From FEN-987 sp964598845 (GTDB lineage Archaea > Thermoproteota > Bathyarchaeia > 40CM-2-53-6), in the NCBI GenBank assembly GCA_964598845.1, contig CAZRDM010000008.1, forward strand, positions 1 through 64,000: a DNA stretch of 64,000 nt. Direction: 5' to 3'. Below, piece after piece: positions 16,631 to 25,933 of this stretch. Each line of letters starts with the position of its first letter. Position 1 is the stretch's first letter. The translations under genes and the position numbers were made by a program. The notes beneath the pieces were generated by a model. It did not search any database. It saw only the letters and a program-made list of their open reading frames with translations, and had not been told where the DNA came from.

Positions 16631-17098
16631 CTACTTTCGCTTCTTAGCGGCTTTCCTTTCTGCTGCTTTTGCGACAGGTTTCTCTGCAGGTGGTTTGACG
16701 ACTTTCTTAGACGGTTTAGCTTCAGGTAATGGAGCCTTCTGCTCAGGGCGTACTTCTTTTCTAATGGTCAAATTGATCTGGTACGTTTCGTCGGTTATCG
16801 TTCGCCCACGCACGAGCTTTCTCCTTCTCTCGCCGTTAGTGGTGGGTCTGAATCCAGGTCTGGAAGACAGGACAATGTACTTCTTAACGCCACCATGCAC
16901 GTCCCATCTCATCGGGATGCCGTTCTTGTCGCACCCACCTGTGATCATCATTCTTGACGGACCGAGGCCTAAGGAAGACCCATCTATGACCTCACCAAGA
17001 AAGCGACCTATGAGCGCCTGCGCGCGCGCTCCTTCGAGCTCTGTGGCGTTGGACTTACCAGTAGCTGGATCAGAAACTATCAGTTTGAACTTCGCCAT
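16631..17098 (-). CDS. rps6e: 30S ribosomal protein S6e
   Basis: About 155 residues starting MAKFKLIVSDPATGKSN, with the S6e core LIGRFLGEVIDGSSLGL, ITGGCDKNGIPMRWDVHGG and RRRKLVRGRTI. Beyond about residue 115 it has a Pro/Lys/Ala-rich tail ending AAERKAAKKRK. An in-frame start further upstream (17155) adds non-family sequence and would lie on top of the TATA-like box, so ATG 17098 is used. It heads the S6e-S24e-S27ae operon. Confidence 0.94.
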   Translation of the reverse strand: MAKFKLIVSDPATGKSNATELEGARAQALIGRFLGEVIDGSSLGLGPSRMMITGGCDKNGIPMRWDVHGGVKKYIVLSSRPGFRPTTNGERRRKLVRGRTITDETYQINLTIRKEVRPEQKAPLPEAKPSKKVVKPPAEKPVAKAAERKAAKKRK

Positions 17099-17143
17099 TG
17101 CTGTGACCTTTGAAGCGCGGAGCCATACTAGCCCTTGAATGCC

Positions 17144-17153
17144 TTTTATTAAC
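17144..17153 (-). promoter_or_regulatory. TATA-like box for the S6e-S24e-S27ae operon
   Basis: Read on the minus strand the site is GTTAATAAAA, about 46 bases before the S6e ATG. Transcription would begin near 17122. Confidence 0.45.
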
Positions 17154-17180
17154 ATTAGTCTGGACGGAAGTTGGCGGTCC

Positions 17181-17543
17181 TTACTTTCTTGATTGGCTTT
17201 GGAAGTGTGCCTTCAATTCGGCAATGCTGGCGAACGCAAGCTCCTTCCTTTGCTTATCAAGAGTTTCAAGCCAGATATGTCTAATTTTCTTCCCTTCGAT
17301 TTCCTGGAGAAACTGATCCACCGAAAGGAAATGCAGCTTACAAGGGGTCTCGCCCCCAGAAATATTCTGAACTAGGTTACGTCTGTCGACACGTCCAAGT
17401 CTTCCTTCGAGCCTGAAGTAGCTCACCTTACCGTTTCCTGCATGTGAAATTCCCAAGGTCGTCGCATTCCTCAACTCGAAGAGAAGAATTGAGTATTGAT
17501 GAGTCTCGCTTATGATCTGTAGGACGTCATTCGCGGATATCAT
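17181..17543 (-). CDS. conserved-looking protein of unknown function
   Basis: A 120-residue soluble protein I do not recognise. It has a plausible alpha/beta pattern (SILLFELRNATTLGISH, KLHFLSVDQFLQEIEGKKIRHIWLE), one Cys, and no zinc or nucleotide motif. It stands alone on the minus strand, upstream of S6e and divergent from L7Ae. Length, balanced composition and minimal overlap with other frames argue it is a true gene, but no function can be given. Confidence 0.6.
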   Translation of the reverse strand: MISANDVLQIISETHQYSILLFELRNATTLGISHAGNGKVSYFRLEGRLGRVDRRNLVQNISGGETPCKLHFLSVDQFLQEIEGKKIRHIWLETLDKQRKELAFASIAELKAHFQSQSRK

Positions 17544-17729
17544 GATGGGTCATTGCCCGGCTTCGCGACGACTGATCCGCGATTGTGAGAGCTAATGTGC
17601 CTATTCAAGTTTCATGGGGCGTCACAACAACGAGAAACGTCTGATGGTGGGAAGCGTTTACGCCTATGTCTGAACTTGCGACGAAAATGTTTCGGGAGGA
17701 TGCGAGCCGTGGCGTGTTGGGCAGAAACG

Positions 17730-17740
17730 TTCATAAAAGG
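17730..17740 (+). promoter_or_regulatory. TATA-like box upstream of rpl7ae
   Basis: TTCATAAAAGG, about 48 bases before ATG 17788. The preceding 190 bases (17544-17729) show no gene. A CTGATGG...CTGA pair at about 17640-17672 is too poor to call a C/D guide RNA. Confidence 0.4.
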
Positions 17741-17787
17741 CTCGCCTTTGCTTACGCTAGCCGATTGGCAAATGTGCGGTGAAGCGA

Positions 17788-18180
17788 ATGCCAAAACCCT
17801 TCTACGCTAAGTTCGATGTCCCCAAGGAAGTGGTGGACAAGGCATACCAACTAGTGCAGATTGCACGGGATTCCGGCAAGGTCAAGAAAGGAACCAACGA
17901 GACCACAAAAACTGTTGAACGTGCAGTTGCGAAACTCGTTGTAATAGCGGAGGACGTTGATCCCCCGCAGGTGGTGGCACATCTTCCTATTTTGTGCGAC
18001 GAACGAAAGATCCCCTACCTATTCGTTCCCAGTAAACTTGATCTGGGAAGGGCGGCCGGCTTGGATGTGGGTTGCGCAGCCATTTCCGTTCTGGACGGCG
18101 GAGAAGGTTCTAGAACCCTGAAAGAACTAACAGATACGATGGATCAGGTCAGAAGGGGCAGTGCTAAGGCTCAAACATGA
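17788..18180 (+). CDS. rpl7ae: 50S ribosomal protein L7Ae
   Basis: A k-turn-binding protein of about 130 residues, part of the ribosome, of C/D and H/ACA guide RNPs and of RNase P in archaea. It starts MPKPFYAKFDVPKEVVDKAYQLV, with KKGTNETTKTVERAVAKLVVIAEDVDPPQVVAHLP and the closing GCAAISVLD helix-strand region. ATG 17788 gives the family start; GTG 17779 is three codons upstream. It overlaps S28e by ATGA. Confidence 0.95.
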   Translation: MPKPFYAKFDVPKEVVDKAYQLVQIARDSGKVKKGTNETTKTVERAVAKLVVIAEDVDPPQVVAHLPILCDERKIPYLFVPSKLDLGRAAGLDVGCAAISVLDGGEGSRTLKELTDTMDQVRRGSAKAQT

Positions 18181-18401
18181 GCGCCGCAAAACAACGGGCC
18201 GAGGAAGCAATCATACCCGCTGAGGTAACTCAGATTATTGGAAGAACCGGCGTAACAGGTGAGGTCATCCAGATCCGCGTTAGAATCTTGGAAGGTCGAG
18301 ACAAAGGGCGAGTAATCACTCGAAACGTGAAGGGTCCAGTCCGAACGGGGGACATTCTCATGCTACGCGAAACTGAAAGGGAAGCGAAGAAGATCAGGTA
18401 G
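18177..18401 (+). CDS. rps28e: 30S ribosomal protein S28e
   Basis: A 74-residue OB-fold ribosomal protein with PAEVTQIIGRTGVTGEVIQIRVRILEGRDKGRVITRNVKGPVR and the family ending LRETEREAKKIR. It is coupled to L7Ae by a four-base overlap. The L7Ae-S28e-L24e-NDK order is the conserved archaeal cluster. Confidence 0.96.
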   Translation: MSAAKQRAEEAIIPAEVTQIIGRTGVTGEVIQIRVRILEGRDKGRVITRNVKGPVRTGDILMLRETEREAKKIR

Positions 18402-18418
18402 GGAGACGCGCCTGCGAC

Positions 18419-18613
18419 TTGCCCCGAACTTTCACATGCTCCTTCTGTGGCAAGGATTTTCCACAAGCAACAGGAATAATGTTCGTACAGAGTGACGGGT
18501 CCGTTCTCTATTTCTGCTCGACCAAATGTCGAAAGAGCCTGATGGTTTACCGTCGCGATCCACGCAAACTAAAGTGGACTCTGTTCTACGGGAGGAAGGA
18601 GAGGGGTAAGTAA
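18419..18613 (+). CDS. rpl24e: 50S ribosomal protein L24e
   Basis: A 64-residue zinc-binding protein. TFTCSFCGKDF and YFCSTKCRKS supply the four cysteines, and RDPRKLKWT is the usual basic segment. It begins with TTG 17 bases after S28e. A GGAGG overlapping and following its stop serves the next gene. Confidence 0.95.
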   Translation: MPRTFTCSFCGKDFPQATGIMFVQSDGSVLYFCSTKCRKSLMVYRRDPRKLKWTLFYGRKERGK

Positions 18614-18626
18614 GGAGGCAAAATGG

Positions 18627-19085
18627 ATGCTGACTGAGCAGACCTTCATATTTCTCAAACCGGAAAGCGTGATGCGCGGCCTGATTGGCGAGATAGTTTC
18701 CCGCTTCGAGAGGAAGGGACTTGCCTTGGTCGCGGCAAAGCTGGTAAATATGTCTGCTGAGCAAGCCGAGAAGTTGTACGAAGTGCACCGAGGGAAAACT
18801 TTCTTTCAGGAACTCGTATCCCATGTAACTTTATCACCAGTCTTCCTGATGATCTGGGAGGGTCCCAACGCTGTAGCGGTAGCTCGAAACATGGTAGGAC
18901 TCACAAATCCTCTAAACGCTGCCCCAGGAACAATCAGAGGCGACTACGCACTCTCTATAACTCCCAACGCAATTCATGCGGCGGATTCGATCGAGAACGC
19001 GAAAAGGGAGATGTCAATATTTTTCTCGCCTAGCGAGATAACCAGTTACTCAAAGCCAACCAAAAAGGAATTCCTGCTAAAGTAG
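18627..19085 (+). CDS. ndk: nucleoside diphosphate kinase
   Basis: A 152-residue enzyme that passes phosphate from NTPs to NDPs through a His intermediate. FLKPESVMRGLIGEIVSRFERKGL is the family opening. The active-site His is in TPNAIHAADS, where most homologs read N-[VL]-[IV]-HGSD. ATG 18627 lies nine bases after GGAGG. A decoy ATG at 18623 in another frame stops after four codons. It ends the L7Ae cluster, converging on aIF5B. Confidence 0.93.
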   Translation: MLTEQTFIFLKPESVMRGLIGEIVSRFERKGLALVAAKLVNMSAEQAEKLYEVHRGKTFFQELVSHVTLSPVFLMIWEGPNAVAVARNMVGLTNPLNAAPGTIRGDYALSITPNAIHAADSIENAKREMSIFFSPSEITSYSKPTKKEFLLK

Positions 19086-19086
19086 C

Positions 19087-20895
19087 CTAGAGACCCCACA
19101 CAGGGTTCTCTCTTCTCTTGATCTGAATCAGCTCCTTGATTGTTTCGTGATCGCTCTCTGCGAGTTCTGACGGAAACTTCGACATTAGCGTTTTGAGATG
19201 CCTTTCAGGGACATCTGTGTAGACGACATCGCCTTCGTCAATATTCCTACCAACAACACCATCCTCTATTGAAACGGCTACTTGCATACTAGCAAGGGCT
19301 TCTTGAAGGTCGTTTCCCTTATCCTGTATACGCTGGATCTCGCCCAGCTTCTTTCCAGACTGCGCTATCATTGGATACTTCGGCTTAAGGCGGCCTGAGA
19401 GTACCTCAACGCCGACAATTGCGGGTTTGCTTCTTCTAAATATGAATCCTGAAAGAACCTTCGCCTTGCACGGTCGCACCAACGCGTCCAATTCGGCCTT
19501 CACGCCAGCTACTCGTCTTTCTTCACTCCATCTCAGGTACTCCTCAATCATGTGATAGATAATGTCGGATCTGAATATGGGAATCCGCCCTGTCTTCGCT
19601 TCCTCTTCGGCATCGGGCAACACTTTCACGTTGAATGCAAGTATGGTTGCAAGGATAGGATCCTCCTGGTACACGGCTTCTGCCTCGACAATGTCTCTCT
19701 TCGAAACATCACCGATATCTGCCAATCTTATCTGCACATCATGACGAGAGAGCGCTTCAGTGACTGCTTCCAATGAACCTAAGGTATCAGTCTTCAATAC
19801 AATTCCGGATCTCTCAGTCTTGATACGAAGCTTCTCGACTTCTTCCTCCACGATTCTCACGTATTCCTTAGCGTTCTTCCCTTTGGGAACCGCGTATAGC
19901 GGAGAACCAGCAAGTGCGTTCTCTAAGGTTGGAGCGGCTACTTTGACTCCTGAGGCGGCTGCAACTCTACGTACACTCGTAAAGCGGTCTCTTGGATCCC
20001 GAATCTCATCAAGCGGTTTCGGTAGCAAGATAGCACGAACTTCGGTGACTATAGGCTTCTCGCGGCCTCCAAGAACAATGATATCGTCAACCTTCAAAAC
20101 GCCGTCGTAGATTATTGCATTCACAGTGGTCCCAAGTCCCGGCTCCTCTTTTACCTCGAGGACAGTGCCCCGCGCCGGGCCGGAGGTCACCTGAAGTTCC
20201 TCAGACAAGTAGGCTTGCGTTAACCCAGTCAGCACCGCAAGTAATTCGGGGATTCCTTCCCCCGTCTTCGCGCTTACCGGGACGATCGCCACAGTTTGAG
20301 TGAAGTCGGATACTCTATCGAATCTTTCTGCACGGAACCCTAGCCTAGAGAGTGTTCCGATAATTGTGTAAACTCTATTCTCAAGTTCGGTTTGAACCTC
20401 AGGGAACTGTTCCTTAAGTGAATTGATGAACAGCGAATCAGGTTGGGATCTCCATCCCGGAACCGCGTCGACTTTGTTAGTTGCTACTATGAAGGGCGTC
20501 TTCCTACTTCGGAGAATGTTTATGGATTCGACAGTCTGCGGTTCGACACCCTTAGTGACATCGATAACGAGAATTGCAATGTCGGCGGCGGATCCGCCTC
20601 TTCTCCTCAGATTAGAGAAAGTCTCATGACCGGGGGTGTCTATGAAAAGGAGTCCCGGAACCTTGAGCTCGGAACGGAATTGCAGCAGTAATTGACCACA
20701 GATTTGCTCAATTGTCTGTTTTGGAAGAAGACTGGCCCCAATCCACTGTGTTATCTGACCTGGTTCGCGCTTCGCAACCGTCGTGCCTCTCAACTTGTCG
20801 AGGAGCGTGGTCTTCCCGTGGTCCACGTGGCCCAATACGACGACGATGGGTTGACGAAGCGCCAAGACCTCCACACAGCATTGACATTTTTCCAA
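19087..20895 (-). CDS. infB: translation initiation factor 5B (aIF5B/IF2)
   Basis: A GTPase of about 590-602 residues that joins ribosomal subunits. Motifs are GHVDHGKTTLLDKLRG (G1), DTPGHETFSNLR (G3), ATNKVD (G4) and PVSAKTGEG (G5), followed by barrel domain II (about 230-330), domain III and domain IV (from about 460). The start is ambiguous: TTG 20895 is the outermost, while TTG 20865 gives the shorter family-like (M)ALRQPIVVVLGHVDHG but with GGAGGT almost touching it. It is divergent from lhr. Confidence 0.95.
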   Translation of the reverse strand: MEKCQCCVEVLALRQPIVVVLGHVDHGKTTLLDKLRGTTVAKREPGQITQWIGASLLPKQTIEQICGQLLLQFRSELKVPGLLFIDTPGHETFSNLRRRGGSAADIAILVIDVTKGVEPQTVESINILRSRKTPFIVATNKVDAVPGWRSQPDSLFINSLKEQFPEVQTELENRVYTIIGTLSRLGFRAERFDRVSDFTQTVAIVPVSAKTGEGIPELLAVLTGLTQAYLSEELQVTSGPARGTVLEVKEEPGLGTTVNAIIYDGVLKVDDIIVLGGREKPIVTEVRAILLPKPLDEIRDPRDRFTSVRRVAAASGVKVAAPTLENALAGSPLYAVPKGKNAKEYVRIVEEEVEKLRIKTERSGIVLKTDTLGSLEAVTEALSRHDVQIRLADIGDVSKRDIVEAEAVYQEDPILATILAFNVKVLPDAEEEAKTGRIPIFRSDIIYHMIEEYLRWSEERRVAGVKAELDALVRPCKAKVLSGFIFRRSKPAIVGVEVLSGRLKPKYPMIAQSGKKLGEIQRIQDKGNDLQEALASMQVAVSIEDGVVGRNIDEGDVVYTDVPERHLKTLMSKFPSELAESDHETIKELIQIKRRENPVWGL

Positions 20896-20979
20896 TTTGT
20901 GTAGAATGGGTTTCCCCCTTAAGCTTTAGTTGACCTTTTTACGCTCCACTTGTTAGCTTACCCTGGCGTCTTACAAGGA

Positions 20980-23847
20980 ATGGTGCTTCAGCAGAGCAAT
21001 GTGTTCGGTGAGCTTGCAAAACCGATACGCGAGGCTCTCGAAGAGCGCGGTTTCAAGACACCTACGGATCCGCAGCTGAAGGCTATTCCAGAGATTCTGT
21101 CGGGGAAGAACGTCTTGTTGATCTCGCCGACGGCTTCCGGCAAGACCGAAGCTGCAGTGCTTCCTATCCTCAGCATGTACATATCAAACCGGACGGAAGA
21201 GCCTGGCATCAAGGTTCTTTACATCACGCCGCTTCGAGCGCTAAATAGGGACATACTAGAGCGCTTTGAATGGTGGGGTAAGCGCCTTGACTTGAAAATT
21301 GCCGTTAGGCACGGCGACACCGAAGTTCGCGAGAGAACAATACAAGCGAAGAGTCCACCAGAGATGCTTATCATTACTCCTGAAACCCTGCAAGCGATCC
21401 TGACCGGTCGTCTAATGAAGAGGCATCTCCGGGCGGTGCGCTATGTGATTGTAGACGAGGTCCATGAACTTGCAGAGGACAAGCGAGGTAGTCAACTTTC
21501 AATAGGACTTGAGAGACTCCGCTGGGCAGCGATGCATGACTTCCAAGTGATCGGTCTCTCAGCTACAATCGGTACACCTGAAAAAGTGGCGAGATTTCTT
21601 GTTGGGGAAGGCCGGGAAGCCACCATCGTTCGTGTACCGGTGGGGCGACAGATATGTCTCAAGGTAACCTGTCCTAAACCGGAGGCAACCGACATCGATC
21701 TCGCTTCGAAGCTGTATACGCATCCAGAGGTGGCAGCGCGGCTAAAGCTTATGCGAGGTCTGATCGAGACTCATCAGTCAGTTATTCTCTTCACTAACAC
21801 GAGAGCGATTGCAGAGATTCTTGCTAGCAGGATGAAAGTATGGGATGTAGACTTCCCCATCTCGATCCATCATGGTTCACTGGCAAAGCCTTCCAGGATA
21901 AGCGCGGAGAGGGGGCTGAAGAATGGGGAACTGCGTGGTTTAGTCGCAACCTCATCTTTGGAGCTAGGAATAGACATTGGAAGTATCGATTTCGTCATTC
22001 AGTACATGAGTCCACGGCAGGTCACCAGACTCATCCAGAGGGTTGGTAGAAGCGGACACAGGATAGGGAGAATTGCAGATGGAGTCGTTGTCGCCCTAGA
22101 CTCGGATGACACACTAGAGGCCATGGCTATAGCGCGACGCGCACTGGAGGAGAGCCTAGAACCGGTTTCGATTCCGGAGAAACCGTTGGACGTATTGTCA
22201 CATCAGATTGTCGGGTTGCTGATTCAAAAGGGCAGGTGGTACCTTCACGAGATTCTGGAAATAGTGAAGAAGGCATATCCATACCAGAGCCTGACGGAGC
22301 AGGACCTGATCGGCGTGCTCACCTACATGCACTCCCGATTCCCCAGGCTCGCCTGGTTCTCGCCCCAAGATAACGTCATTTTGCGTCCTCGCAGGTTGAA
22401 AGCACTTTACTCCTACTACTTCGGCAAATTGTCCATGATCCCTGATGAGAAACAGTATCTAATCGTCGACCAGACCTCCGACGAAGCCGTAGGCGTACTC
22501 GACGAAGCGTTTGTCGCTGAGTATGGAGAGCCAGGTACGAAGTTCATCGTCCGCGGAAGCCCATGGCGGATGATGAGCGTTCGGTCGGACAAAATCTTCG
22601 TCAAGCCAATCAGAGATCCGACAGGAGCGATTCCCAGCTGGGTTGGTGAGGAGATCCCCGTTCCATTCGAAATAGGCCAAGAGGTTGGTTCCATTAGAAG
22701 ACATTTCGAGGAAGCAATTCAATCCGGTAAAAGCGAGGCTGATCTCGTTGAAGGGCTATGTGGGCTCTATCCAGTGGAGCCTGAAACGATGCGACGAGCT
22801 CTTAGCGAAACGTACGAACAGATCTCTACGGGCCTTAAGGTACCAACCGACAAACGCATCGTGGTTGAAGACTGGGAGGACTTCGTGATAATCAACGCAC
22901 ACTTCGGATTACTTGTCAACAGGACTCTGGCGAGATTGGTGGGACATGTGCTTTCAGAAGAGTTGGGTCTGACTGTTGGCGTCCAGCAAGATCCGTACAG
23001 GATTGTTGTTCAAACATCTGGCTCTGCAAACGCAGCGAAAGTCGCAGAGGTCATTCTACGACTCGCAAAAATGGACGTGCAGGCACTGATTAGTGAAGCT
23101 TCCAAGAAAACGGGTCTATTCAAACGCAGGTTAGTCCACGTCGCGAGGAGATTCGGCGCAATAGCGAGATGGGTTGAGTTTGGAAGCGTGAATCTCAAGC
23201 AGCTAATGAGAAGCTTCGAAGGGACCGTGATAATGGATGAAGCCTTCAAAGAAACATTAGAGAAAGACTTGGATGTGCCAAACACTGTTCGAGTCCTCAA
23301 AGAGGTGGGCAAGACAGTCGAACTTCTCGTCGCGCCTAAAACCCAGGATGCAAGCCCCATAGCAAGAATAGGGATAGAAAGAATCAGTCGCAAAACCGAT
23401 TTGATTCCCCCGGAGAAGATGAAACGGATTCTCTTAGAATCCACGAAAGTTAGAATCCTAAACGAGTCGAGGACTTTAGCTTGCCCTCACTGCCTAGAAT
23501 ACGCAGCCATCCAAAGGATCAAAGACATGCCAGCAACCTTCTCCTGCCCCAATTGCATTGTCGGCAGATTAGGCCTAACCGCTGAAGCCCCGGATACCAT
23601 CGTGAAGATTGGAACGAAGAAGAGACACAATCTATCTCAGTCAGAGCAGAGAATTGTAGAAGAGCTCGAGGAAACCGGCAAATTGTTGCGTAAGTATGGG
23701 AAGGTGGTCACCTACGTGCTAGCAGGTAGGAGAGTTGGACCAGGAGAGGCAAAGGCAGTGTTGCGAAAGACAAATCGGATTTCGGATCGCCTATTCGAAG
23801 CCATAATGGAGGCTGAGCGTAGGGTTCTACGTCGCCGGTTCTGGTAA
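20980..23847 (+). CDS. lhr: Lhr-type ATP-dependent helicase
   Basis: A superfamily 2 helicase of about 955 residues. The Q-motif region (GFKTPTDPQLKAIPEIL), Walker A SPTASGKTEA, DEVH box, LSATIG, TSSLELGIDIG and RVGRSGHR are all intact. After two RecA domains come the winged-helix and long Lhr core region. Near residues 825-860 a CPHC...CPNC zinc ribbon is present. Archaeal Lhr proteins unwind or remodel branched DNA and RNA:DNA hybrids in repair. ATG 20980 is chosen over TTG 20950 because it begins closer to the helicase domain. It stands alone. Confidence 0.93.
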   Translation: MVLQQSNVFGELAKPIREALEERGFKTPTDPQLKAIPEILSGKNVLLISPTASGKTEAAVLPILSMYISNRTEEPGIKVLYITPLRALNRDILERFEWWGKRLDLKIAVRHGDTEVRERTIQAKSPPEMLIITPETLQAILTGRLMKRHLRAVRYVIVDEVHELAEDKRGSQLSIGLERLRWAAMHDFQVIGLSATIGTPEKVARFLVGEGREATIVRVPVGRQICLKVTCPKPEATDIDLASKLYTHPEVAARLKLMRGLIETHQSVILFTNTRAIAEILASRMKVWDVDFPISIHHGSLAKPSRISAERGLKNGELRGLVATSSLELGIDIGSIDFVIQYMSPRQVTRLIQRVGRSGHRIGRIADGVVVALDSDDTLEAMAIARRALEESLEPVSIPEKPLDVLSHQIVGLLIQKGRWYLHEILEIVKKAYPYQSLTEQDLIGVLTYMHSRFPRLAWFSPQDNVILRPRRLKALYSYYFGKLSMIPDEKQYLIVDQTSDEAVGVLDEAFVAEYGEPGTKFIVRGSPWRMMSVRSDKIFVKPIRDPTGAIPSWVGEEIPVPFEIGQEVGSIRRHFEEAIQSGKSEADLVEGLCGLYPVEPETMRRALSETYEQISTGLKVPTDKRIVVEDWEDFVIINAHFGLLVNRTLARLVGHVLSEELGLTVGVQQDPYRIVVQTSGSANAAKVAEVILRLAKMDVQALISEASKKTGLFKRRLVHVARRFGAIARWVEFGSVNLKQLMRSFEGTVIMDEAFKETLEKDLDVPNTVRVLKEVGKTVELLVAPKTQDASPIARIGIERISRKTDLIPPEKMKRILLESTKVRILNESRTLACPHCLEYAAIQRIKDMPATFSCPNCIVGRLGLTAEAPDTIVKIGTKKRHNLSQSEQRIVEELEETGKLLRKYGKVVTYVLAGRRVGPGEAKAVLRKTNRISDRLFEAIMEAERRVLRRRFW

Positions 23848-24071
23848 CAGTTGCCCAGCTTGAGCTTTCCGCAAGGACGATAAGTTGGGAAATCAGTTAA
23901 TCTGCGGGCAATGAAGAGAGCTGGTATTGGAGTTTACTGTGATCGGAGAAACCAGATCTGAGCCCTTACAGCCACAGAAGTCTGGGATTCGCGAGAAAAG
24001 CGACCTCAATCTACTGTGGGAAGAATTTTTGGGCGTCTAAGAATTTTGTTGGGTTCGAGCCATGAGGTAGC

Positions 24072-24080
24072 TTTTAAATA
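24072..24080 (+). promoter_or_regulatory. TATA-like box of the first peptide transporter operon
   Basis: TTTTAAATA lies 57 bases before the TTG start of the binding protein. It is followed by GGAGGAG (24115-24121), a strong ribosome-binding site eight bases before TTG. The intervening ATG at 24122 opens only a four-codon frame that overlaps the true start. The 220 bases before the box show no gene. Confidence 0.5.
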
Positions 24081-24128
24081 AATAGTAGACTGCAACTTCC
24101 CACACGGAAATTTTGGAGGAGATGAAAA

Positions 24129-25898
24129 TTGTCTAATAAAGCAATTACGCGAGTGCAGGCAGCTATCGTTATTGTCGTAATCATCGCAGCAATTGCAGCT
24201 GGAGCATACTTCGCCATCCCGCCAGCACCAGGGCCAACTCCAACTACGACAATTCCAACAACGACAACAACGGGCCCACCGCCGATCGTCTTCAAGGACA
24301 CTCTTATAATGGGAACAACAGACTCCGTGGAGTCAAATTTGGATCCGGCTCAGGCGTATGACTTCTTTGGCTGGGAAATAATTCAAGCGACGGGCTCCGG
24401 CTTAGTTGACATTAGACCAGGATCTGCAGCTGGCCCGGAAGACATCGTTTCGGCATTGGCGGCCAGCTGGACTGCCAGTGACGACGGGATGACTTGGACC
24501 TTCAACCTGAGGGAAGGAGTAAAGTTCCAAGATGGTAGAGAATTCACGGCAGATGACGTCAAGTATAGTTTCGACCGCAACGTCTTCAAGTTGGCAATTC
24601 CGGAGGGACCTCAAATCGGGATTGGTTACCCGGATATCATAAAAAGCATAGACGTGATGTCCACGTACCAAGTTGTCTTTCATCTGAACTTCGCCTTCTC
24701 TCCGTTCCTATCCTTAATGGCTGCTCAGTCATCATTCATAGTGAACAAGGACTTCGCCCCCGAGGACAGAGCGGTTGATTATGTGGATGGAAACGCGCGG
24801 GCAAGCAGTCCGAATGACCTAGGACCGTACGTCTTGTCGAAGTGGGTCAGAGTAGCCGGAAAGGACAATGAAATCCGACTCGATGCCAATGCCAACTACT
24901 GGAATGCAACTGGAGGATACCCGAAGACCCCGCACATCATCATAAAATTCTACAGCGACGCGACTGCTCTGCGCCTAGCTATTGAGTCGGGTGAAGTGGA
25001 CATAGCTTTCAGACAACTTACCGCGACTGACATCAACGACTTGAAGACGAAACCGAACCTCAAGGTCTGGGAAGGTGTTGGAGCGTTCATACAATACTTG
25101 GTCTTTCAGGAGAAGATGAAACCCTTCGACAATCCCGAAATAAGGAGAGCCATCGCGGCGGCTATCGACAGACCGAAGCTTGCCCAAACAGTATTCCTAG
25201 GCCAAGCAGCTCCTCTCTACAGCATGATACCGAACGGTATGGCTGGGCACGTTGATGCCTTCAAGGAATTGGGAGATGCGAACTACGATTTCACTAGAAC
25301 AACGCTAGCCAAGTATGGGTACAATGAAAACAATAAGCTGGTTGTGGACCTGTGGTATGAGTCCTCAGGCCACTATCCATCGAGCCCCGACCAAGCGACA
25401 GTGATCAAGGCCTCTCTAGAGGAAAGCGGCGTCATACAGGTGAACCTGAAGAACGCTGACTGGCCGAGCTACAGGGTCAACAGGAATCAAGAGATCATGC
25501 AACTATACATCCTAGGCTGGTACCCGGACTACGTTGACCCCGACAACTACATGTTTCCATTCCTTCATTCAAGCGGCGGCTCATGGCTCCACATGAACTA
25601 CAAGAATCCTGAGATGGATGCGTTGATCGAACAGTCCAGAGCGACCACGGATCCATCAGAGAGGGAACAACTATACGCGCAAGCACAAGCGCTTTTCGCA
25701 CAGGATGCTCCAATAGTCCCTCTGTTTCAAGGCACGGCTTGGGCTGTGACGAAGACAAACGTTGGTGGAGTCGTACTTGACATATCGCAAAGTTGGCGAC
25801 ATTGGTTGCTCTACGCCACTGAGACTACTGGGGCTCCATCGTTGCAGCAGGTAGGATGGCTCCTGACAATAGTTGCCAAGTTCGCGGTTGAACAGTAA
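24129..25898 (+). CDS. dppA: peptide/nickel ABC transporter substrate-binding protein (SBP family 5), copy 1
   Basis: A 589-residue extracellular binding protein. A single N-terminal membrane anchor (residues about 10-32, VQAAIVIVVIIAAIAAG) is followed by a Pro/Thr linker and a type 5 SBP domain with LAASWTASDDGMTWTFNLREGVKF and NPEIRRAIAAAIDRPKLAQ. It should capture oligopeptides at the cell surface for the permeases that follow. Start TTG 24129. The gap before dppB1 (25899-25933) ends in a pyrimidine run (CCCCCTTTTTCTT) that may set transcript ends. The anchor is nearly identical in DNA to that of copy 2. Confidence 0.93.
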   Translation: MSNKAITRVQAAIVIVVIIAAIAAGAYFAIPPAPGPTPTTTIPTTTTTGPPPIVFKDTLIMGTTDSVESNLDPAQAYDFFGWEIIQATGSGLVDIRPGSAAGPEDIVSALAASWTASDDGMTWTFNLREGVKFQDGREFTADDVKYSFDRNVFKLAIPEGPQIGIGYPDIIKSIDVMSTYQVVFHLNFAFSPFLSLMAAQSSFIVNKDFAPEDRAVDYVDGNARASSPNDLGPYVLSKWVRVAGKDNEIRLDANANYWNATGGYPKTPHIIIKFYSDATALRLAIESGEVDIAFRQLTATDINDLKTKPNLKVWEGVGAFIQYLVFQEKMKPFDNPEIRRAIAAAIDRPKLAQTVFLGQAAPLYSMIPNGMAGHVDAFKELGDANYDFTRTTLAKYGYNENNKLVVDLWYESSGHYPSSPDQATVIKASLEESGVIQVNLKNADWPSYRVNRNQEIMQLYILGWYPDYVDPDNYMFPFLHSSGGSWLHMNYKNPEMDALIEQSRATTDPSEREQLYAQAQALFAQDAPIVPLFQGTAWAVTKTNVGGVVLDISQSWRHWLLYATETTGAPSLQQVGWLLTIVAKFAVEQ

Positions 25899-25933
25899 AC
25901 CTATATCTGCTCGACTCTATCCCCCTTTTTCTT

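Noticed and set aside
17612..17794. 60-codon minus-strand frame and 71-codon plus-strand frame before rpl7ae
   Set aside because: They lie over the rpl7ae promoter and show no protein-like pattern.
24048..24062. tRNA T-loop-like GGGTTCGAGCC
   Set aside because: No T-stem pairing, acceptor or anticodon arm can be built around it.
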